DNA of 13,280 nucleotides from Euperipatoides rowelli. Lineage: Eukaryota; Onychophora; Udeonychophora; Euonychophora; Peripatopsidae. The notes beneath the pieces were generated by a model, which saw nothing but the letters and a program-made list of their open reading frames with translations, did not search any database and had not been told where the DNA came from. The translations under genes and the position numbers were made by a program. Numbering within the stretch: the stretch's first letter is position 1; every line of letters begins with the position of its first letter. The stretch is taken from assembly GCA_003024985.2 (NCBI GenBank), contig PXIH01S0000803.1. One strand, 5' to 3'. Of this stretch, positions 8,787 through 13,280 are shown one piece after another.

Positions 8787-8855
8787 GTATTATTTGAATT
8801 AGTTCCCCTTTCACTCCAGTCTGAGCATCCTAATAAAATTGCCGAAGAAAATGAG
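8787..8855 (+). CDS. GDPGP1: GDPGP1 internal exon d (23 codons), VLFEL segment
   Basis: The acceptor TTGGTTCTTTTCTAG precedes GTA and the consensus donor GTATGT follows GAG. It translates to VLFELVPLSLQ followed by SEHPNKIAEENE. VLFEL continues the KI-x-x-x-E block of the previous exon, as in human KIRPGEVLFRL (from memory). The rest is the variable linker before the HIT-type core, where family members differ in length and charge. The next expected segment (a hydrophobic strand, then N-x-S-P-L-E-x-G-H) was not found up to the window end, so the following intron is longer than 4.4 kb. Confidence 0.88.
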
Positions 8856-9059
8856 GTATGTATCATTTTATAATTTACTTTTATTTTTATAAAAAAAAAG
8901 TGCAAAAAATATTATAAAACTAAATAGGACTAACACATTGAATAGTTATAATTTTCATACTATCTAATTGGTTCTTCATATTTAGTATTTGTTCCATTAC
9001 AAAATTGATTTACTATTATCACTTGCTTTAAAGTCAGTTATAAAATGAGGAGATACTAC

Positions 9060-9600
9060 AGTATTAATAGCTCTTTATGAAGATATACACAATGGTGAGC
9101 GGCAAAATAACATGGTCTGTACAGTTGATACAACCAACTACCTGCTGGAAGACGGAAGGTAAAGCTCATCATAATAACAGTGTAGCAAGAGGATCACACA
9201 CACAAATAGGCGGTATTGCTGGATTCAAATTATTTTTAATTTCAAACATAAACACATTAAGCCATATTATCAAGGATAATTGACAACTAAAACAGTGGTG
9301 TAATAAAAGAAAAGATTTACAAGATTACGCCTATATAGCAATGAAGAATGTGACTTGCACCTTCACTTAGTGCTAAGCGCTATACAACAAAAAACATACT
9401 AAGTAAATGGCCAGCCGTCTTTCCATTAAAGGGGTGATGTACTGCAAGGTGAAGATATGAGGTGAAGGCAGAAGCATGAATGAGCCTGAGAGAAGCACAT
9501 TAGGTTTTTTTATTGGAGCCTATTAGCACCTCTCTCAAACAGGTGACATTTGGTGCTAACAATATAAACAAATATGGTGTCCTCCTTTATGCAAGCATAA
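9060..9600. repeat. Unclassified block of less AT-biased sequence, probable old repeat insertion
   Basis: The sequence is clearly less AT-rich and of higher complexity than the intron around it. It includes GTGCTAAGCGCTATACAAC (near 9370-9389), a word of a type I associate with dispersed repeats in many animal genomes, and a 68-codon + strand open frame (9077-9283) with no recognisable domain. No tRNA-like head, inverted ends or target duplications are evident. Most likely an old transposable-element copy of unknown class; a lineage-specific RNA or a conserved non-coding element cannot be excluded. Confidence 0.35.
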
Positions 9601-9926
9601 CCTTAATACACCATATAAAATATATGCATAATAATTTTGGTTAATTATAACTTATAACTAAATTCGTTACATCACATTTTATTTAGAAGTCCTATTTGCG
9701 AAGAGTGGAATTTATTTAAAAATATAAGTAAAAAATATTAGAAATCTGTACATCATTTCTATATCATGCTCTAATTTTTAAATTTCGAACTTTGTATTTA
9801 TTACAGGCGGATAATCCATAACAGGTCTTTTAAAAAAAGCATGCTAATGAATAAGGTGAAAGCCGATTATTACAATTGAACCTGGAAAAACTAACTTTGT
9901 GTAGTATCAAACATTGAAAACTTAAC

Positions 9927-9956
9927 ACGAGTGAGTTTATCCAGACTGTCACTCGT
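9927..9956. repeat. Short hairpin, 8-bp perfect arms
   Basis: ACGAGTGA (9927-9934) pairs with TCACTCGT (9949-9956) around a 14-base loop. The arms carry CpGs and unusual G+C content for this region. The adjacent CGTACGGTAGCTCGC is also atypical. No known RNA family is recognised. Confidence 0.35.
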
Positions 9957-10458
9957 ACGGTAGCTCGCTAATAGAAATTCTTTATTCGTATTCTGAAAAT
10001 GCATGTGAGCAAAAAAAAAAGTTAAAGGACATACAAAACAGACTGTTCACTCTATGTCTGGGCAACATTTTTATATTCACTGATACATATTTCCTCTTTC
10101 TACATGCTCTGAAAATGTATGTAAATCTGCAGAATCACAGATTTTTAAGGTCATAATTAATCAGCATCATTCCAATTCTACCATTAACCTAAATATGAAA
10201 TACACATATAATCAGTCCATTCCTTCAAAGTCATCCATTTGTATGCATTAGTCCTGTCAATAATTTAGATTTAACCATGAATGCTATCCATCAACTTTCA
10301 AAAGTTGTCCACTTATGTACACAAGCGAATTTAGAACATTTAATAACAAAATCACATATTTTTTGGTCCAGTCCTAATAGTAACTTGCATTACATGTAAA
10401 ATATTAATATGATCGAGCTTTTTTAAAAAATTTTCCATTAGCTATTTAGCTTACTGGA

Positions 10459-10479
10459 TTTTTTTTTTTTTTTTTTTTT
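10459..10479. repeat. Poly-T tract (21 bp)
   Basis: The longest homopolymer in the window. It could be the tail of a minus-strand retroposed copy, but the sequence to its right (CTTTTCCGACC...) is not recognised as one. Confidence 0.6.
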
Positions 10480-11111
10480 GCTTTTCCGACCTTTTGCTTT
10501 CAATACTGGGCATCACCAAGTTTTCTTTCTGACATAATGCCTTTAATTCATTAGTGCAATACAACATTTGTTAGATGTCGACATTTCTAAACGTTAAAAT
10601 AAGAAAATAGAACTTATTAAAGTTGACTGCCAAACTAGGAATATTTTGTCTATGAAAAAAAAAATTTTTTCAATTTACGAAAATTATTTATTTCTTCTCC
10701 ATTTATTGTATACCTGTATATTATATAAAAATGGTAATAGGAATTACGTAGCTAGTACTCGCAACGTATAATGGAATGATTGCAATTTGAATCATGATCA
10801 GTTTTAAACCCCTATCCCAGTCCGCAATATCCCAATATAGAAAAAAAAAATATTTGGTTAATATCACTACTATTAGTCCATTCCTGGTTCGATTAATTTT
10901 TTTTAAAAAAGATTTACATATATCTGGGTATATCAGTTGAATTTTAATGCTTATTCACTTAGTCACGGTATAACTATAAAGCATGTGATATACTGTAATA
11001 TACACGAATAGTGTGTGAAATTATTATACATTGGCATTACACATTTCATGATTGAAGTATGAAACTAGAAATTTTGATTTCTATTTCTTTCAGCAGGCTC
11101 TCCTCTGGCTT

Positions 11112-11184
11112 GAAATAAAAATTAGTCACTACTGACTATTACTGAAAATAAAAACTAGTCACTTTGAAAATAAATTAGTCACTA
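11112..11184. repeat. Three degenerate tandem copies of GAAAATAAAAATTAGTCACT
   Basis: GAAATAAAAATTAGTCACT (11112-11130), GAAAATAAAAACTAGTCACT (11144-11163) and GAAAATAAATTAGTCACT (11166-11183) follow one another in the same orientation. An extra ACTGACTATTACT sits between the first two. The invariant part is TAGTCACT. This is a small minisatellite-like array; spaced TAGTCAC words could also be a protein-binding cluster. Confidence 0.7.
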
Positions 11185-12422
11185 ACGTTTCATTATTCGG
11201 TATTCATGTCGTATGCAGTCTGCTTTTACTATTTTTATAAATGAAGGTATTTGGTTCCAAAAGGATCCTCTAGATTGTAAGTTTTAAAATTTGGTAGATC
11301 AAATATGGCAGAAATAATCATTATTCTTCTGTATCTTATTTCCAAATTGTATTTTTCAAAATTATATACAGTAGCTTAATATATGTTTGAATTGAGATAT
11401 AACAGTACTAATAACATTTGATGAATAGTAAAATAATAGGCTACTATATAGATACTGTATATAATGCTTCACTTGTGACTGTTAGTAATAAAATTGTGTA
11501 GTCACTTTCTGCATTTAGGAGTCAATGACTAAATTCACTAATGACAGGAATACCTGATTCAGATAGTCAAAACAAATTTATCAGAAATCTTGAAGAATAG
11601 CGCTATGACTAAAGTTAATTATCAAAAATGGTCTCTGCAATGAAAGCTGAAGATCTTGAGATGACAGAAGGCAAAACCTATCAGGCCTCAAGTTTCATTG
11701 ATTAACCTTTTTTTGCAGCTCTGTTCCTCTTAAGTTATTTTAACTTTGAACCAATTTTTTTTTAGTTCAAAATATATATTTTACATGATTTTCATCATCA
11801 GAAAACTACTATTTCTGAAATTTTTATCCTAAATAGTTCAAATTTTGTATACAACTATTTCCCCGCTACTTTCATTTTCGGCTTAGTGAATGCAATTAAA
11901 AATATTTATGGTCAACTGATTGAATTGAGGTTGGTTCCAATGGTATAATGTTCTCTAAACTTATTGCCATTTAAAATGTATTACATATTCTCAACTGTAG
12001 ATGTCAGTACCTGCTATGAAGAAATTTTGAATAACGAATATTTTTGTATTGGGTGTCTGTTTGCAAAATTATCTAGAAATATATTTTACTATCTACTCAT
12101 TTGTATGTGAAATTATTATACATTTAGTATTATTAACAGATATATTTTTATTAATTAAAGAATTATAATTGGATTAAGAAGATTTACAATATATCCTCTC
12201 ATTCCTGTCTTCTTCCCTTTCTACTTCTACCTTTTTTTTCTTGACTGAAAGAAAGGATGTGGAAAAAAAGTATAAATAATTTATGAGAATAAAAAATAAT
12301 AAAAAAATATATAGATTATTATTCAGCATCTTGATATACTGTATATAATTAAAGGTGATTTTGCAAAACTTGTGTTTTGATAAAAGGTAAATTATTATAA
12401 TTTCTTGTATGTCTTTGTGTGA

Positions 12423-12567
12423 CATCCAGAAAAGTGGTAGATACTGTGGAAACAAATTAAAGAATTGTTTAGAGAAACTAGTTATAAATGATATTCTACT
12501 CTGGTATAATGGTTCGATTTCCAATGACAATAAACTCGATAGTGAATTCAAAAATTATTATATCAAG
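12423..12567 (+). pseudogene. LINE ORF2 fragment: endonuclease/RT linker, frameshifted
   Basis: One frame reads HPEKW, a stop (12438-12440), then ILWKQIKELFRETSYK up to a stop. The frame one base on then reads NDILLWYNGSISNDNKLDSE, FKNYYIK and a stop. Together this matches the pattern preceding the reverse transcriptase of non-LTR elements: a P-x-K-x-W-x-x-I-x-x-L helix, a variable stretch, a hydrophobic strand with N-G, then D-x-x-x-x-x-x-F-x-x-Y-F. The stop and the frameshift make it non-functional. The match is by pattern, not by a named element. Confidence 0.5.
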
Positions 12568-12572
12568 TAGAA

Positions 12573-12758
12573 AAAGATGCACATTCATGTCGTATGCTTA
12601 TTATTATTAATCCATCAAAATCTAATACAATGCTCCATGATTTTTCTGTTAATAAAATTAATTGCTCTTTTAAATTTTTAAATACTCCTATATATCCTGT
12701 AAATTCATGTAAAATTTTAGGTTTGACTATTCAGTCTAATCTTAAATGGGATACTCAC
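12573..12758 (+). pseudogene. LINE ORF2 fragment: end of reverse transcriptase
   Basis: The frame reads KDAHSCRMLIIINPSKSNTM, then LHDFSVNKINCSFKFLNTPI, then YPVNSCKILGLTIQSNLKWDTH. The L-x-x-N-P-x-K-S-x-x-M-L block, the short variable part and the ending V-x-S-x-K-(I/L)-L-G-(L/V)-x-(I/V)-x-x-x-L-x-W-x-x-H are the usual sequence just after the reverse-transcriptase active site in CR1/L2/Jockey-type LINEs. The frame ends at the ambiguous base 12759, after which this frame hits a TAG. Confidence 0.65.
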
Positions 12759-12759
12759 N
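12759..12759. other. Ambiguous base (N)
   Basis: The only undetermined base in the window. It falls inside the retrotransposon relic, right after codons for KWDTH. In the present frame the next codon pair is NGT TAG. If the N were a spurious extra base, the frame would run on for about 22 more codons (VRTVRYSRSSIPKM and onward). Confidence 0.95.
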
Positions 12760-12978
12760 GTTAGAACGGTTAGATACAGTCGTTCTTCAATCCCTAAAAT
12801 GATTGAAATCTTTAATGAAACCTTTATAAATTGATATATTTTGTTTGTTGTACACAACTTTGTTTAATTTTATTATTTAATAATCTTGTAACTTAAAATC
12901 TATATCTTTTTTGCTAAGATATCTTGTAATGAAACAATCATTGTAATGTAAGTAATAAGTATGTTTTCTTATCAATAA

Positions 12979-13218
12979 ATGCATAATAGAAGTATAGATT
13001 ACTGGAATGACATTCCTTTTGATGTCATCCCAGAGTCATTCTCCTCTTTTAAGTTTAAGTTGGGCACATATCTTTGGAAAGTTATTTTGACTCTACTTCT
13101 TTTGATGCTTTTGTTTGTGTTTGGTCCTGGGTTATATAGGCCTATACTATTTTTATATTTCTATGTTCATTTTTTTTTTCTTCATGGATTTTTGAAGGTG
13201 GTTTTCTTCTTTTTCTGA
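12979..13218 (+). pseudogene. LINE ORF2 C-terminal tail fragment
   Basis: It begins MHNRSIDYWNDIPFDVIPES and continues FSSFKFKLGTYLW. The pattern R-x-(I/V)-x-(Y/F)-W-N-x-(L/I)-P-x-x-(V/I)-x-x-x-x-S-x-x-x-F-K-x-x-L-x-x-(Y/H)-L is the familiar last block of non-LTR retrotransposon ORF2 proteins. The first Met is not a real start, since the frame would come from upstream. After about 13080 the open frame continues through hydrophobic, Phe/Leu-rich codons that probably reflect T-rich 3' untranslated sequence. It is not an independent membrane protein. Confidence 0.65.
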
Positions 13219-13280
13219 TGTGCTTTTTCTTTATTAGATATATTTTGATTCACAGTGATTTATATTTTTATTTATACTGT

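Larger units (their letters stand above)
2643..8855 (+). other. GDPGP1: Partial GDPGP1 gene: exons 2643-2726, 3128-3244, 7786-7893 and 8787-8855
   Basis: GDP-D-glucose phosphorylase is a cytosolic enzyme of the HIT / GalT-like superfamily that converts GDP-glucose and phosphate to glucose-1-phosphate and GDP. It is thought to remove GDP-glucose formed by mistake by GDP-mannose enzymes. It is related to plant VTC2-type GDP-L-galactose phosphorylase. The four exons join without a break in frame into 126 codons that align in order with roughly residues 30-150 of the 385-residue human protein (from memory). Hallmarks are GFVAQLN, ERRKPQ, SVTQPFNPSQFNF-KI and VLFEL. The catalytic H-x-H-x-H (HIT) region lies further C-terminal and is not found here. 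No upstream start codon is seen. All introns are phase 0, of 401, 4541, 893 and more than 4400 bp. Intact frames and splice sites suggest a functional gene rather than a pseudogene. Confidence 0.9.
12423..13218 (+). mobile_element. Broken, internally deleted non-LTR retrotransposon ORF2 (CR1/L2/Jockey-like)
   Basis: Three collinear + strand coding remnants appear in the order expected for a LINE ORF2: the linker between endonuclease and reverse transcriptase (12423-12567), the end of the reverse transcriptase (12573-12758) and the C-terminal tail (12979 to about 13080). The catalytic palm with its FADD-type motif would lie between the first two and is missing, and sequence is also lost between the second and third. 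There are several stops and at least one frameshift. The family class is judged from general pattern only. It lies in the last GDPGP1 intron in the same orientation and is a dead copy. Confidence 0.6.
8856..13280 (+). other. GDPGP1 intron, more than 4.4 kb, 3' end outside the window
   Basis: It begins with GTATGT. I searched for the next conserved family segment (N-x-S-P-L-E-x-G-H and the HIT histidine triad) on the + strand and did not find it. It contains the block at 9060-9600, short repeats and the retrotransposon relic at the 3' end. The stretches 9610-9920, 9960-10450, 10480-11010 and 11190-12400 show only AT-rich sequence with no supported gene. It could instead include the end of the gene if this copy were truncated, but nothing resembling a terminal exon is visible. 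Confidence 0.65.

Noticed and set aside
9080-9230. Polymerase III promoter (A-box near TGGTGAGCGG, B-box near GGATTCAAAT)
   Set aside because: Both boxes deviate at invariant positions and the tRNA-like order and spacing are missing, unlike 8401-8460.
9077-9283. Plus-strand 68-codon open frame as a real gene
   Set aside because: No known domain. The frame sits in a probable repeat block and the protein resembles no family I know; kept only as part of that block.
12174-12551. Minus-strand 125-codon open frame, hydrophobic with a KKKKVEVEREEDR tail
   Set aside because: It is antisense to the LINE linker fragment, and its long Leu/Ile/Phe stretches mirror A/T-rich DNA. No motif or homology pattern is visible.
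12979-13218. Small membrane protein (Leu/Phe-rich C-terminus)
   Set aside because: Its first half is the C-terminal block of a LINE ORF2. The hydrophobic second half is read-through of T-rich DNA, so a separate membrane gene is not supported.
1-13280. CRISPR array, bacterial operon, or phage genes
   Set aside because: There are no regularly spaced repeats with unique spacers, no ribosome-binding-site-led gene series, and the coding sequence is spliced with animal-type splice sites.

Overview
This window is AT-rich animal nuclear DNA (about 28% G+C by eye) carrying part of one spliced gene on the + strand, buried in introns full of small repeats. Four exons read as one uninterrupted protein segment of 126 codons. 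I recognise it as the N-terminal third of GDP-D-glucose phosphorylase 1 (GDPGP1, human C15orf58; HIT / galactose-1-phosphate uridylyltransferase-like superfamily). Every exon has canonical AG and GT borders and a length divisible by three, so all the introns seen are phase 0. The start-codon exon upstream and the catalytic HIT-motif exons downstream are not recognisable here, so the gene runs off at least the 3' side and probably the 5' side.

Layout: 1-2642 is upstream or intronic DNA with a 59-bp-period repeat remnant (1-110), a long foldback element (1478-1635) whose arms carry a CTCF-like core, an 18-bp tandem duplication and a TACCGGTA palindrome. The exons are 2643-2726, 3128-3244, 7786-7893 and 8787-8855. 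The intron 3245-7785 (4.5 kb) holds two related MITE-like elements, one with a smaller element nested in it, and a perfect 30-bp tandem duplication. The intron 7894-8786 holds a minus-strand tRNA-like sequence (probable SINE head) and a duplicated hairpin module. The last, open-ended intron (8856 to the end) holds an unclassified block of less AT-biased sequence (about 9060-9600), short tandem and hairpin repeats, and near its end a broken, internally deleted non-LTR retrotransposon ORF2 (12423 to about 13218) containing one ambiguous base.

Organism: spliced genes, MITEs, a tRNA-type SINE relic and a non-LTR retrotransposon relic mark this as a metazoan. The coding region split by many phase-0 introns differs from the vertebrate gene, whose coding region I recall as essentially one exon, so an invertebrate is likely. 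Repeated TAGGCTA/TAGGCCTA-like words made me think of an echinoderm or another marine invertebrate, but that is a weak impression.

I see no convincing new multi-gene system. The observations most worth a second look are the foldback element with paired CTCF-like cores, the strong excess of the 9-mer TATACTGTA, which is also found at a MITE end, the nested MITE pair, and the duplicated hairpin module.
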